Shown here: positions 17,218 to 26,521 of the stretch, piece by piece
Layout of the letters: the number at the start of each line of letters is the position of its first letter
How positions within the stretch are numbered: the first letter of the stretch is position 1
Source of the DNA: Aliamphritea hakodatensis
GTDB taxonomy: Bacteria; Pseudomonadota; Gammaproteobacteria; Pseudomonadales; Balneatricaceae
Assembly (NCBI RefSeq): GCF_024347195.1
Contig: NZ_AP025281.1
Location: forward strand, 3,844,001-3,908,000
Length of the DNA stretch: 64,000 bases
Reading direction: 5' to 3'
Made by a program: the position numbers and the translations under genes
Notes under the pieces: model-generated
The model's input: only the letters and a program-made list of their open reading frames with translations
What the model was told of the DNA's origin: nothing
The model's database searches: none

Positions 17218-18570
17218 ATGCAAAACTGGACCCCTGATAGCTGGCAATCCATGCCTATTCTGCAACAGCCGGAATACCAGGATACTGCCGCACTGAAACG
17301 TGTAGAACAGAAACTGGCCGAACTTCCACCACTGGTATTCGCCGGTGAAGTTCGATCCTTACATCAGCAACTGGCAGAGGTATCTGCCGGCCGTGCTTTT
17401 CTGCTTCAGGGCGGCGACTGCGCCGAAAGTTTTGCCGAGTTTAACGCCACTAACATCCGTGATACTTTCCAGGCAATGATGCAGATGGCGGTGGTCATGA
17501 CCTTCGCCGGCAGCTGCCCGGTGGTTAAGGTTGCCCGCATCGCCGGCCAGTACGCCAAACCCCGCTCTGCCGGCACTGAAACCATCAACGGTATCGAGCT
17601 GCCAAGCTACCGCGGCGATATCATCAATGATATTGAGTTCACCCCGGAAGCACGGACTCCGGACCCGGAGCGTCTGATCCACGCGTATAATCAGGCTACG
17701 TCGACACTGAACCTGTTACGTGCTTTTGCACAGGGCGGATTTGCCGATCTGCACAAGGTTCATCAGTGGAACCGTGGTTTCGTTGCGAAAAGCCCGCAGG
17801 GCGAGAAGTATCAGCATCTGGCGAAACAGATCGATGATGCGCTGGCCTTCATGGAAGCATGTGGCATCCGCAGCACCAATGTGCCACAGCTGAAAGAAAC
17901 CCAGCTGTTCACCTCCCATGAAGCGCTGCTGCTGAACTACGAACAGGCACTGACCCGTCGTGACAGCATTACCGAGCACTGGTACAACTGTTCGGCGCAC
18001 ATGCTGTGGATCGGTGACCGTACCCGCCAGCTGGACGGCGCTCACATTGAATTCCTGCGCGGTGTTGAAAACCCGATCGGTATGAAAGTTGGCCCGACTA
18101 TGAAGCCGGACGAACTGATCGAAATTATCGATACCCTGAACCCGCAAAACCTGCCGGGCCGCCTGACACTGATCAGCCGGATGGGTGCCGACAACATTAC
18201 CGAAATTCTGCCACCACTGGTCCGCAAGGTGAAGGAAGAAGGCCGCAACGTGGTCTGGAGTTCTGACCCGATGCACGGCAACACCATTAAGGCCAGCAGC
18301 GGTTACAAGACCCGCAGTGTTGAGAGCATTCTCAAGGAAATGAAAGGCTTCTTCGAAGTACACCGTGCTGAAGGCACTTACGCCGGCGGTGTTCACTTTG
18401 AAATGACCGGTCAGAATGTCACCGAGTGTATCGGTGGTGCTTACCAGATCACGGAAGAAGGTCTGGGTGACCGCTACCACACCCACTGTGATCCGCGTCT
18501 GAACGCTGACCAGGCACTGGAACTGGCGTTCCTGATTGCCGATACGCTGAAACAGGCCCGCGGCCGTTAA
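17218..18570 (+). CDS. Class II 3-deoxy-7-phosphoheptulonate synthase
   Basis: This 450-residue plant/microbial-type (class II) DAHP synthase condenses phosphoenolpyruvate with erythrose-4-phosphate, the first step of the shikimate pathway. Diagnostic segments include MQNWTPDSWQ at the start, FLLQGGDCAESF, VVKVARIAGQYAKPRS, PSYRGDIIND, HMLWIGDRTRQLDGAHIEF, NPIGMKVGPTMKPDEL and VVWSSDPMHGNT. Length matches the family. Its stop overlaps the next start (TAATG), coupling it to the YqcC-like gene. Ordinary anabolic function. Confidence 0.95.
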   Translation: MQNWTPDSWQSMPILQQPEYQDTAALKRVEQKLAELPPLVFAGEVRSLHQQLAEVSAGRAFLLQGGDCAESFAEFNATNIRDTFQAMMQMAVVMTFAGSCPVVKVARIAGQYAKPRSAGTETINGIELPSYRGDIINDIEFTPEARTPDPERLIHAYNQATSTLNLLRAFAQGGFADLHKVHQWNRGFVAKSPQGEKYQHLAKQIDDALAFMEACGIRSTNVPQLKETQLFTSHEALLLNYEQALTRRDSITEHWYNCSAHMLWIGDRTRQLDGAHIEFLRGVENPIGMKVGPTMKPDELIEIIDTLNPQNLPGRLTLISRMGADNITEILPPLVRKVKEEGRNVVWSSDPMHGNTIKASSGYKTRSVESILKEMKGFFEVHRAEGTYAGGVHFEMTGQNVTECIGGAYQITEEGLGDRYHTHCDPRLNADQALELAFLIADTLKQARGR

Positions 18571-18899
18571 TGTCACCGCAACATCAGCAACTGACTGCAG
18601 TTCTGAGCGATATCCGCGCAGAACTGCAGCATCTCAACCGCTGGCAATCCCAGCCACCTTCTGCTGAAGCACTGGCCAGCCAGCAACCCTTTGCAGTAGA
18701 GACCCTGAGTTTTTTTGAATGGACACAGTGGATAATGCTGCCACGCTTTGAAGCGCTGATTCAGCAGCAGGCGCCGTTACCGGCAAACTGCAATATCGCC
18801 CCGATGGCAGAAACAGCGGTGCAACAGGAAGGTATCGACGGCGCACAGCTGATTACTCTGTTTCACCGTCTGGATCAGATTCTCAATGGTACTCACTGA
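18570..18899 (+). CDS. yqcC: YqcC family protein
   Basis: This 109-residue soluble protein of unknown function resembles enterobacterial YqcC (LNRWQSQPPSAEALASQQPF, ETLSFFEWTQWIMLPRFEALI, and a short C-terminal helix). It begins at the TAATG overlap with the DAHP synthase gene, so it is translationally coupled to it. No catalytic motif or signal peptide is visible. Confidence 0.8.
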   Translation: MSPQHQQLTAVLSDIRAELQHLNRWQSQPPSAEALASQQPFAVETLSFFEWTQWIMLPRFEALIQQQAPLPANCNIAPMAETAVQQEGIDGAQLITLFHRLDQILNGTH

Positions 18900-18926
18900 G
18901 AACCTGATTTCTCTCAATTCAACCGC

Positions 18927-19325
18927 TCAGTCGGCAATCCCCGCCAGAACAATCTCGTTATAGCTGACCACCCCTTTCACTTCGCCTGCGTCAATTACCG
19001 GCGCAATCGACAGGCCGAAGTTATCAAACAGCCGGGCGCTGTAGCGAATATCCATCTCCGGCTCCACAGCAATTACCGGCTTGGTCATGATTTCGTAGAT
19101 ATTCACCCGCTCCGGGGCACGGTCTTTTGCCAGCACCTGCTTGGCGATATCCGACAACAGTAAGATACCGTACTCGTCATCATCATTGCGCTTATCAATC
19201 AGCAACGCTGCCACATTACGCTGCTTATAGATGGCAATCGCTTCCTTTACTGTCATCAGGCCATCAACAATCGCATAGTCCTGAACCATGACATCCTTAA
19301 CACGCACCAGCTTACGCTCGCTCAT
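18927..19325 (-). CDS. CBS-domain pair protein
   Basis: This 132-residue protein consists of two CBS motifs (about 10-65, VKDVMVQDYAIVDGLMTVKE; about 75-130, IMTKPVIAVEPEMDIRYSA). Such small Bateman modules bind adenosine nucleotides and regulate partner proteins. Its start overlaps the PII-like gene by 4 bp. Together with two DUF1538 membrane proteins it is the last of a four-gene minus-strand operon, so it probably senses adenylate charge for the transporter. Confidence 0.88.
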   Translation of the reverse strand: MSERKLVRVKDVMVQDYAIVDGLMTVKEAIAIYKQRNVAALLIDKRNDDDEYGILLLSDIAKQVLAKDRAPERVNIYEIMTKPVIAVEPEMDIRYSARLFDNFGLSIAPVIDAGEVKGVVSYNEIVLAGIAD

Positions 19326-19672
19326 ATCTCTTCCTCAACCACATTAGTCAGGGTTTCAATCTGGTGGGCAACCCCCACCGCATCTTCCACATCCAGCTGT
19401 ATCGCAATGCCCTGCCCCGGCGCACTGTCAAATCCGGCCACCTCAGAAATGGTCTCCAGAATTTTACGGCTCAGATGTTCTTCCACAATAAACAGCAGCA
19501 CATCCCGCTGGGTTTCCAGGTTAAGACCGAAGAAAGTCTTGGTCTTGTTTACCCCTTCACCGCGGGCATTATTGATCACCGTGGCACCGGTTGCGCCGGC
19601 ATCACGGGCGGCCTTCATGACCTGATCGGTTTGTGCATCCTCAACGAAAACCACCAGCAATTTAAAATGCAT
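19322..19672 (-). CDS. PII-like signalling protein
   Basis: This 116-residue protein has a GlnB-like alternating strand-helix pattern: MHFKLLVVFVEDAQTDQVMKA, AGATGATVINNARGEG (the segment leading to the T-loop), a shortened loop around NKTKTFFGL, and FDSAPGQGIAIQLDVEDAVGV in place of the PII GKIGDGKIF strand. The T-loop Tyr of canonical GlnB is not evident, so uridylylation is unlikely. It overlaps the CBS gene by 4 bp and follows the DUF1538 pair by 17 bp, pointing to nucleotide-dependent control of the membrane proteins, by analogy with GlnK-AmtB. Confidence 0.8.
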   Translation of the reverse strand: MHFKLLVVFVEDAQTDQVMKAARDAGATGATVINNARGEGVNKTKTFFGLNLETQRDVLLFIVEEHLSRKILETISEVAGFDSAPGQGIAIQLDVEDAVGVAHQIETLTNVVEEEI

Positions 19673-19689
19673 AAATCCTTCCTATCCTT

Positions 19690-20475
19690 TTATTCTGCCT
19701 GTTGCTGACGCGCACTTCGGGCAGCCAGCCAACCGGTAATCTGGGCATAGCCCATAACAGTTATCATCGGAAACAAACTGGCAAATGCGATCAGACCAAA
19801 GCCGTCAATTAACGGGCTGCGCCCCGGCACGGTACTGGCCAGCCCCAGCCCCAGTGCAGCCACCAGCGGTACTGTCACTGTCGAGGTGGTTACCCCACCG
19901 GAATCATAGGCCAGCGGTACAATCAGCTTGGGTGCAAAGAAGGTCTGAATGACCACGAACACATAGCCGCTGATAATGAACCAGTGGATCGGGTACCCGG
20001 TAACAATCCGCCAGGTGCCCAGGCTGATGCCTACCGCCACCCCCAGCGCTACCGCCAAACGCAGCCCCCAGATCCCGATGGCCCCGCCTGACACTTCATT
20101 GGCTTTAATGGCCACCGCAATTAACGAAGGCTCTGCAATGGTGGTACTGGCTCCGATCGCAAAGGCGAAAATATAGACCCAGTAGTAATCTTCCCAGGTC
20201 AGGCTGCCGGCCACCGCCTCTCCGCCACTGAGAAACAGCGGATCAGTCAGCTGTTCCGCCATCAGACGGCCGATCGGGAACAGGGCTTTTTCCAGCCCCA
20301 GCAAGAACAGCGCCAGCCCGACGATGACGTAGGCAAAGCCGCACAAAACCCGTTTCAGATTAGGAATTGGCCGGCGGATAACGAAAATCTGAAAACCAAA
20401 AATGATCGCCGCAATCGGAATGACATCCTTGATCGTGGTAAACAGAATACTGAACAGTTGTTCTAACAGTTCCAT
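19690..20475 (-). CDS. DUF1538 membrane protein B
   Basis: This 261-residue hydrophobic protein has about seven membrane helices. The DUF1538 core motifs are IGASTTIAEPSLIAVA and YDSGGVTTSTVTVPLVAALG, then GRSPLIDGFGLIAFASLFPMITVMGYAQ. It is a paralogue of the protein encoded immediately upstream (the genes share base 20475). In some bacteria two such domains are fused in one chain, so A and B probably form a heteromeric transporter. The transported substrate is unknown. Confidence 0.87.
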   Translation of the reverse strand: MELLEQLFSILFTTIKDVIPIAAIIFGFQIFVIRRPIPNLKRVLCGFAYVIVGLALFLLGLEKALFPIGRLMAEQLTDPLFLSGGEAVAGSLTWEDYYWVYIFAFAIGASTTIAEPSLIAVAIKANEVSGGAIGIWGLRLAVALGVAVGISLGTWRIVTGYPIHWFIISGYVFVVIQTFFAPKLIVPLAYDSGGVTTSTVTVPLVAALGLGLASTVPGRSPLIDGFGLIAFASLFPMITVMGYAQITGWLAARSARQQQAE

Positions 20476-21209
20476 CAGATCACCATCCCGTATGCCATGA
20501 CAAAAATCATCGGCGTCAGTGACGCAAAGGCGATCAGGCCAAAGCCGTCAATCATCGGATTACGTCCTTCAATTGACGAAGCGAGTCCGACACCCAGTGC
20601 GGTCACCAGCGGCACCGTAATGGTCGAGGTCGTTACACCGCCGGAATCATAAGCAATGCCGATAATCTCCCGTGGCGCAAATGCCGTCATGATCACTACC
20701 AGCACATACCCCATCGCGATCATATAGTGAATTGGCCAGCCTTTAAGAATGCGCAGCACCCCTAACACAATGGCCAAACCCACCGAAAATGCCACGGTGT
20801 AACGCAGGCCGGATGCATAGCTTGTCATCGCCTCATCACTGGCCAGGATCATGCCGCCTTCAGCAGCCACCTTGGCCGCTTCAGCAGAAACAGCAATCAG
20901 CGCCGGCTCTGCCACAGTAGTGCCGAACCCCAGTGCGAACGCAAAGGTCAGTAGCCAGAACACGCTGCCCTTGCGTGCAAACGCATTGGCCAGGGTCTCA
21001 CCGATGGGAAACAGGCCCATCTCCAGCCCGTAAATAAAAAATGTTAAACCGGCCACCACACACAGCAGCCCGGTCATCACCCCGATAAAGTCCGGTAACG
21101 GTTGTTGCAACACAGCGATCTGAAAAAATCCGATGACCAATACAATTGGTAACAGATCCCTCAGACTGCCCAGCATCGACCGCCCCAACGCAAGAAAAGC
21201 GCTATTCAA
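20475..21209 (-). CDS. DUF1538 membrane protein A
   Basis: This 244-residue, about seven-helix membrane protein starts MNSAFLALGRSMLGSLRDLLPIV. It shares GFGTTVAEPALIAVSAEA, YDSGGVTTSTITVPLVTALG and GRNPMIDGFGLIAFASLTPMIFVMAYG with protein B. It is first in the operon DUF1538A-DUF1538B-PII-like-CBS. The repeated EPALIA and SGGVTTST signatures resemble re-entrant loops of transporters; this is inference. It is preceded by a 388-bp intergenic region. Confidence 0.87.
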   Translation of the reverse strand: MNSAFLALGRSMLGSLRDLLPIVLVIGFFQIAVLQQPLPDFIGVMTGLLCVVAGLTFFIYGLEMGLFPIGETLANAFARKGSVFWLLTFAFALGFGTTVAEPALIAVSAEAAKVAAEGGMILASDEAMTSYASGLRYTVAFSVGLAIVLGVLRILKGWPIHYMIAMGYVLVVIMTAFAPREIIGIAYDSGGVTTSTITVPLVTALGVGLASSIEGRNPMIDGFGLIAFASLTPMIFVMAYGMVI

Positions 21210-21597
21210 ATTTAATCCGCTCCCTCTAATTAATAGTTGTTATCCATTAAAGATATTGTACGCAACTACCCCTTTCTGCTCAGTATCACCGAAGGTTTTT
21301 TTCGGCCATTTATTGCGCTTAATCAACTGACGGGGAAACTCACCTACCAGCCCGGAAAAATGACCGGCAGATCACGCCCCGGGAACCTGCAAAAGTGTGC
21401 TTAAAACCTTTATAAATCAATACATATACGACTAAAGACTAATGCGCATACAGGGCTGAAATTACCCCTGTCTGCAACGGTCAGTATGCGGCGGTTTCCG
21501 GACAGCTGTATATCCCCCCCAGACCTGATAAAATACGCCTCCTGCGTGGCATCAGCCATTGTGCAGTTAACCTACAACACCGGAATCATTCTGCCCC
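21210..21597. other. 388-bp intergenic region, divergent promoters
   Basis: No coding frame or RNA gene is recognised. It holds the promoters of the DUF1538 operon (minus) and the DUF3549 gene (plus). The AT-rich left part (21230-21320) contains no clear operator. An extended -10-like TGATAAAAT lies at 21526-21534, about 64 bp before the DUF3549 start. Confidence 0.5.
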
Positions 21598-22662
21598 ATG
21601 CAACGCTTTGAAACCCTGACCGATTTTATCCGCCAGACCGATGGCCAGTTCCGTATCTTTGATATGGGCCGCCGGGTCAGCAAACTCTCTGCAGACACCT
21701 TTCATAAAGTTGAAAACGGGCACATTCCTTATCCCCTGCCATTCTTACATCAGGCGTGGATCGGCGTACTGCTGTGGAATCCCAAACAGCAGGATCAGAA
21801 CGTTGTCTGGTTTTTAAAACTGCCACTGGATGAACAGGGTTATCTGGTTCAGGCCGCCCGGGACGACTTTCTTGCCCGTCTGATGGAAAACCTGATGAAC
21901 AATCAGGGCGTGATGGATGCATCGGAAAACACGGAAGGCTTCCGCGATGCCCTCAAAGACAACCCGTTCTCGTTCAAACCTGAACAGGAAAAGATGGCAG
22001 CCTTTCATGCCAAAGCAACCCTGACAACCCGTCAGCCCGCCTCTTCTTACTATGAACACGCACAGGCCTATTTCACCGGTCAGACTGACCCGGAAAAATG
22101 GGACGGGCTGGGCTTTCAGGGCATTGCCGACTTCGTGGTCCGTCTGGATCAGGAAGACAACGCCGCGGCTCTGACGCAGCAACTGGCAACCTTACCCGTA
22201 ACGCCGCTGGAAGCCGTCTGCAGCCTGCTGGAACATGCTGAACCCGACACAGCCCTGACTGTCGCTATCAGCCAGCGCCTGCATACCGCGCTGCATGACA
22301 AAGACAGCAGCCCTAACCTCATCGGCGCACTGGTACGGGGCCTGTCCAACAGTAAAGACGAAGCCACCAAGGTTAAAATACTTACTGAAGTAGTGAACAG
22401 CCCGGTCGCAAAAGATCCGGAGATCATCGCGGCCGTTGCCAGCCGCTGCTGGATGACCTTACAGCACCCGGAACTGTTAACACCCTTCCTGGAAACACTG
22501 GCGGTTAATGACGCCGGTCAGGCCTGCTTCAACCGGGTCATGGCCGACCTGATGTTTATTCCGACCCTGCGGGCGCTTTCATTACAGGCCTTCCGTTCCG
22601 AAACCCGCAGCGAAGCACTGGGCAAAGCCATTGGTGGTCTGTTTGGTGAATCATTCGAATAA
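21598..22662 (+). CDS. DUF3549 family protein
   Basis: This 354-residue soluble protein matches the gammaproteobacterial DUF3549 family, beginning with LTDFIRQTDGQFRIFDMGRR and a conserved FLHQAWIGVLLW and WFLKLPLDEQG. The C-terminal half (about 170-350) is helical and HEAT-repeat-like (LIGALVRGLSNSKDEATKVK, PEIIAAVASRCWMTL). No catalytic residues or membrane segments are apparent. Function unknown; the family is widely conserved in related marine genera. Confidence 0.85.
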   Translation: MQRFETLTDFIRQTDGQFRIFDMGRRVSKLSADTFHKVENGHIPYPLPFLHQAWIGVLLWNPKQQDQNVVWFLKLPLDEQGYLVQAARDDFLARLMENLMNNQGVMDASENTEGFRDALKDNPFSFKPEQEKMAAFHAKATLTTRQPASSYYEHAQAYFTGQTDPEKWDGLGFQGIADFVVRLDQEDNAAALTQQLATLPVTPLEAVCSLLEHAEPDTALTVAISQRLHTALHDKDSSPNLIGALVRGLSNSKDEATKVKILTEVVNSPVAKDPEIIAAVASRCWMTLQHPELLTPFLETLAVNDAGQACFNRVMADLMFIPTLRALSLQAFRSETRSEALGKAIGGLFGESFE

Positions 22663-22696
22663 ACACCGATAAAACAGCGCTCACACAGCTATATAG

Positions 22697-22723
22697 AGAC
22701 TTCCCTTCGGCAAGGGGAAGTCT
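22697..22723. terminator. Stem-loop downstream of the DUF3549 gene
   Basis: Arms AGACTTCCC (22697-22705) and GGGAAGTCT (22715-22723) form a perfect 9-bp stem 35 bp after the stop; a longer bulged pairing is possible. There is no strong U-run, so it is a probable but weak terminator between convergent genes. Confidence 0.55.
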
Positions 22724-22757
22724 GTATTCCGACCAGACATCCCCCTGCCATCAGATA

Positions 22758-23666
22758 CTAAAAACAACTTCTGACCCACTGACACATTGGATCATGATGA
22801 AAACGGCCGTGCCAGTACAGCCGGAATTCCACCTCAGGTAACTGTATCTGAGCAGGTAAAGGCTGATATTCCAGCGTCCGGCCACGGATCAGCTCTCTGG
22901 CAATCAGCTCCGGAAGCGTCACCAGCAAATCACTGTGTTCACAAAAACTTGCCGCGACGCTATAGCCCGGAAACCACACGGATAAGCGCCGAACCAGTTG
23001 CATACTTTCAAGCACAGCATCAAGCCGGGACTTTTTTTCGCCGTCCTGAGACAGGTATCCGTGACGAGCCTGTACATAATCATCCAACTGCAATTCCCTG
23101 CCGGCCAGTAAATGCCCCTGACTTAACAGGCAAACAAGCGGTGACACGGCAATTAACTTTGAATGAAACTGGTCCTGATTCACTTTCGGAGCGGCACAAC
23201 TCAGTGCAAAATGCGCCTTCCCCTCCCCCAGACGCTGAAAACACTGCTGCGGTAGTGCACCGGTTATATTCAGCTTTAAGCCCGGAGCCTGACGGTTTAA
23301 GCGGCGAAACGATTCCGGTAAAAAAATACTGCTGTCCCAGACCGGGCCACATATATTCAGCACCCCCTGGCAGGATTCCGGACTGAATACCTCAACACAA
23401 AACAGCTCCTCCATCAATTGCAGGATCCGCTTTACCGGGGCCTGCAGCTGTTCAGCTCGGAGACTCAGCACATAGCCTGAAGGCGTACTGATCAGCAGTG
23501 GATCATTAAAGATCTGCCGAAGTTTTTTCAGATCCCGGCTAATTTTGGGCTGGCCCACCCCCAGTGTTTCTGCGGCCCTTGATACATGTTTTACAGTTAA
23601 AACCGTGTTCAGGATTGTCAGCAAATTCCTGTTTAAATTCGCGTCGCCTGTATCTGATTCTTGCAT
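22758..23666 (-). CDS. LysR-family regulator, divergent from the ExbB/TonB locus
   Basis: This 302-residue LysR protein has its helix-turn-helix within the first 70 residues (HVSRAAETLGVGQPKISRDL, then DPLLISTPSGYVLS), the pattern of the NodD/LeuO-like branch, and a typical effector domain. It is transcribed away from exbB with a 254-bp AT-rich intergenic region between them, so it probably controls the iron-uptake operon, itself, or both. Cys residues occur near the C-terminus, but no metal-binding motif is evident. The ligand is unknown. Confidence 0.87.
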   Translation of the reverse strand: MQESDTGDANLNRNLLTILNTVLTVKHVSRAAETLGVGQPKISRDLKKLRQIFNDPLLISTPSGYVLSLRAEQLQAPVKRILQLMEELFCVEVFSPESCQGVLNICGPVWDSSIFLPESFRRLNRQAPGLKLNITGALPQQCFQRLGEGKAHFALSCAAPKVNQDQFHSKLIAVSPLVCLLSQGHLLAGRELQLDDYVQARHGYLSQDGEKKSRLDAVLESMQLVRRLSVWFPGYSVAASFCEHSDLLVTLPELIARELIRGRTLEYQPLPAQIQLPEVEFRLYWHGRFHHDPMCQWVRSCF

Positions 23667-23715
23667 AACGGGTATTCCGGAAAGGTACTTCAGAGTCTGT
23701 GATGAATGCCTTATC

Positions 23716-23734
23716 TTAAATAAAAATCATTATT
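23716..23734. promoter_or_regulatory. Possible Fur box
   Basis: The 19-mer ending in ATCATTATT matches the classical Fur consensus GATAATGATAATCATTATC at about 13 of 19 positions by eye. It is in the interval between the LysR gene and the exbB-exbD-tonB-receptor operon, where iron repression would be expected. This is a by-eye match in AT-rich DNA, so confidence is modest. Confidence 0.4.
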
Positions 23735-23920
23735 AATAGCATTTAAACCATACAGTTAAGTAAATAAATTAACCGGTGTTTTTAGCATTAAGAATACGGG
23801 CTTCAAACAACCGGGAAGCCTGTTAACCCAGACGAATCTTATTCAGAAAAATAAAGATAAAAATCAGGCAAATAAGATTATTAACCAAAACTTGCTGATC
23901 TTATTCACAACAGACAAAAC

Positions 23921-24781
23921 ATGAAAAACACGGACTCCGACACCCAGACAGTATCTGACAACATTCCGGCGCTCGCGGAAGACATTTCCCCTTCGCAGGC
24001 ACCTGCTGCCATATCTGGCAATGATCAGTTCATGCAGGAAAGTCTTCCTGCCAATAGCAGTAACCTGAGCGAACTCTCCCCGCCCCTGACGGATTTACCT
24101 GCAGGCACTACAGATCAACTGCTGGCCGAACTGCATCAGATCTGGCAAATGGCCGAAACCGGCGGGCCCATCGTTGCGATTCTGGGGCTGTTATCAGTCA
24201 TCGCAACCACCATTATTCTGCTTAAAATCTGGCAAATGATCCGTCTCAGACCAGAGAACACCGCCGTAATCCGGCAGAGTCTCGGCCTCTGGCACAAACA
24301 GGAGTACCGGCTGGCAATTCTGTCGCTGAACAGAAAACACCCGGTTGCAGCCATTCTTGCCCATGCGATGGAAGGAGCTGTTCAGCAACAGGACAACGCC
24401 GTCCTGGAACTGGAACTGAGCCGCCGGATCAGTGACTTCACCCACCGGATCAGATCCTTACTGCGGCCACTGGAAATCATTGCCAGCCTCAGCCCGTTAC
24501 TGGGCTTACTGGGCACCGTACTGGGCATGATCCTGGCGTTCCAACAGATGGAAGCCGCCGGTAATCAGGTCAATCCGTCTGTACTGTCCGGCGGTATCTG
24601 GCAGGCACTGCTAACCACAGCGGTCGGCCTGTCCGTTGCCATTCCTGTTGCGGCCGCCCATAGCTGGCTGGAACGCAAAGCGGAGCGTATCCACCATACA
24701 ATTTCAGATGCTGTCACGCAGGTGTTAACCAACCGGCCTGAATGTGTCGCTCACACGGCGGTGAAAGACCATGCAGCCTGA
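23921..24781 (+). CDS. exbB: ExbB-type MotA/TolQ/ExbB proton channel protein
   Basis: This 286-residue protein has a long N-terminal extension (about 1-75, acidic and Pro/Ser-rich) and then three membrane helices: about 87-113 (GGPIVAILGLLSVIATTIIL), about 187-212 (ASLSPLLGLLGTVLGMILAF) and about 225-247 (LLTTAVGLSVAIPVAAAHSW). SPLLGLLGTV and TTAVGLSVAIP are the family signatures. It forms the proton channel with ExbD that energises TonB. It overlaps the first exbD gene by 11 bp and is the first gene of the iron-uptake operon. Confidence 0.93.
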   Translation: MKNTDSDTQTVSDNIPALAEDISPSQAPAAISGNDQFMQESLPANSSNLSELSPPLTDLPAGTTDQLLAELHQIWQMAETGGPIVAILGLLSVIATTIILLKIWQMIRLRPENTAVIRQSLGLWHKQEYRLAILSLNRKHPVAAILAHAMEGAVQQQDNAVLELELSRRISDFTHRIRSLLRPLEIIASLSPLLGLLGTVLGMILAFQQMEAAGNQVNPSVLSGGIWQALLTTAVGLSVAIPVAAAHSWLERKAERIHHTISDAVTQVLTNRPECVAHTAVKDHAA

Positions 24782-25166
24782 CATCTCATCCGCCAACAGA
24801 CAGCTGATTTCAATGACGCCGCTGATCGATGTGGTCTTCATCCTGCTACTGTTCTTCATGCTCTCTTCTACCTTTGTGCAGACAAAATATATCGGCATCC
24901 GTGGCGCAGCCCAGTCATCTGCACAACAGGATACTCAGACCCGGAAGATTCTGATCACCGCTGAAGATACGGTTGTCATCAGTCAAATCAGCTACGCCAT
25001 CAACAGTGCCGGCCTCAGCCAGCAGTTAACCCGGTTCAGCCATGCCCGTGATGCGGTCTCTGTGTATGCGAAACAGGACATTCCCGTGCGGGTGATTGTG
25101 CAGTTGCTTGATCTGGGTAAACAGCATGGTATCGCCACGCTCCGGCTAGGGAAATCAGTCCTGTGA
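24771..25166 (+). CDS. exbD: ExbD biopolymer transport protein 1
   Basis: This 131-residue protein has one N-terminal membrane helix and a periplasmic domain. The helix reads TPLIDVVFILLLFFMLSS and retains the essential proton-handling Asp (Asp20 here, equivalent to E. coli Asp25). The periplasmic part begins TFVQTKYIGIRG. It overlaps exbB by 11 bp and the second exbD by 4 bp (GTGA), so all are co-translated. It is the functional proton-carrying ExbD of this locus. Confidence 0.92.
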   Translation: MQPDISSANRQLISMTPLIDVVFILLLFFMLSSTFVQTKYIGIRGAAQSSAQQDTQTRKILITAEDTVVISQISYAINSAGLSQQLTRFSHARDAVSVYAKQDIPVRVIVQLLDLGKQHGIATLRLGKSVL

Positions 25167-25563
25167 AAACCCTGAAGACGCCGCCACAGGCCGCCGGTAT
25201 CCGGCTGGATCAGAACATGATTCCGGCGATTAACATCGTCTTTCTGTTACTGATTTTTTTCATGATTGCAGGCCAGATTGAAATCACCACCGGACAGCTT
25301 GTATTGCCTGAATCCCGTAGCGAGGCCTCACCGTCACAAAACGTCACTGAGATACACATCGACGCCAACGGTACCTACTACCTGAACCGCAAAGCAGTAT
25401 CAGGGACGCTGCACCAGGCGCTTCTCAGGGAAAAAATACCACCTGCTCAGACATTACTGCTCCATGCGCACTCGGACCTGCCGGCCCATGTACTGGACAC
25501 GGTTTTACAGAGTGTACGTGAACTGGGCATACCCAAGCTGCAGCTCGCTACCCGGTGGCAACC

Positions 25564-25567
<4 letters not shown>
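25163..25567 (+). CDS. ExbD-family protein 2, membrane Asp replaced by Asn
   Basis: This 134-residue ExbD-like protein begins at a GTG that overlaps the previous stop. Its helix reads MIPAINIVFLLLIFFMIAG; residue 24 is Asn where the proton-carrying Asp normally lies. The periplasmic domain is intact (EIHIDANGTYYLNRKAV, LLLHAHSDLPAHVLDTVLQS). Tandem exbD genes are known in several proteobacteria. This copy cannot carry a proton at the usual site, so it may serve as a structural partner of ExbD1 or have a receptor-specific role. Confidence 0.9.
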
Positions 25568-26511
<944 letters not shown>

Positions 26512-26521
26512 GGAAGAAACG

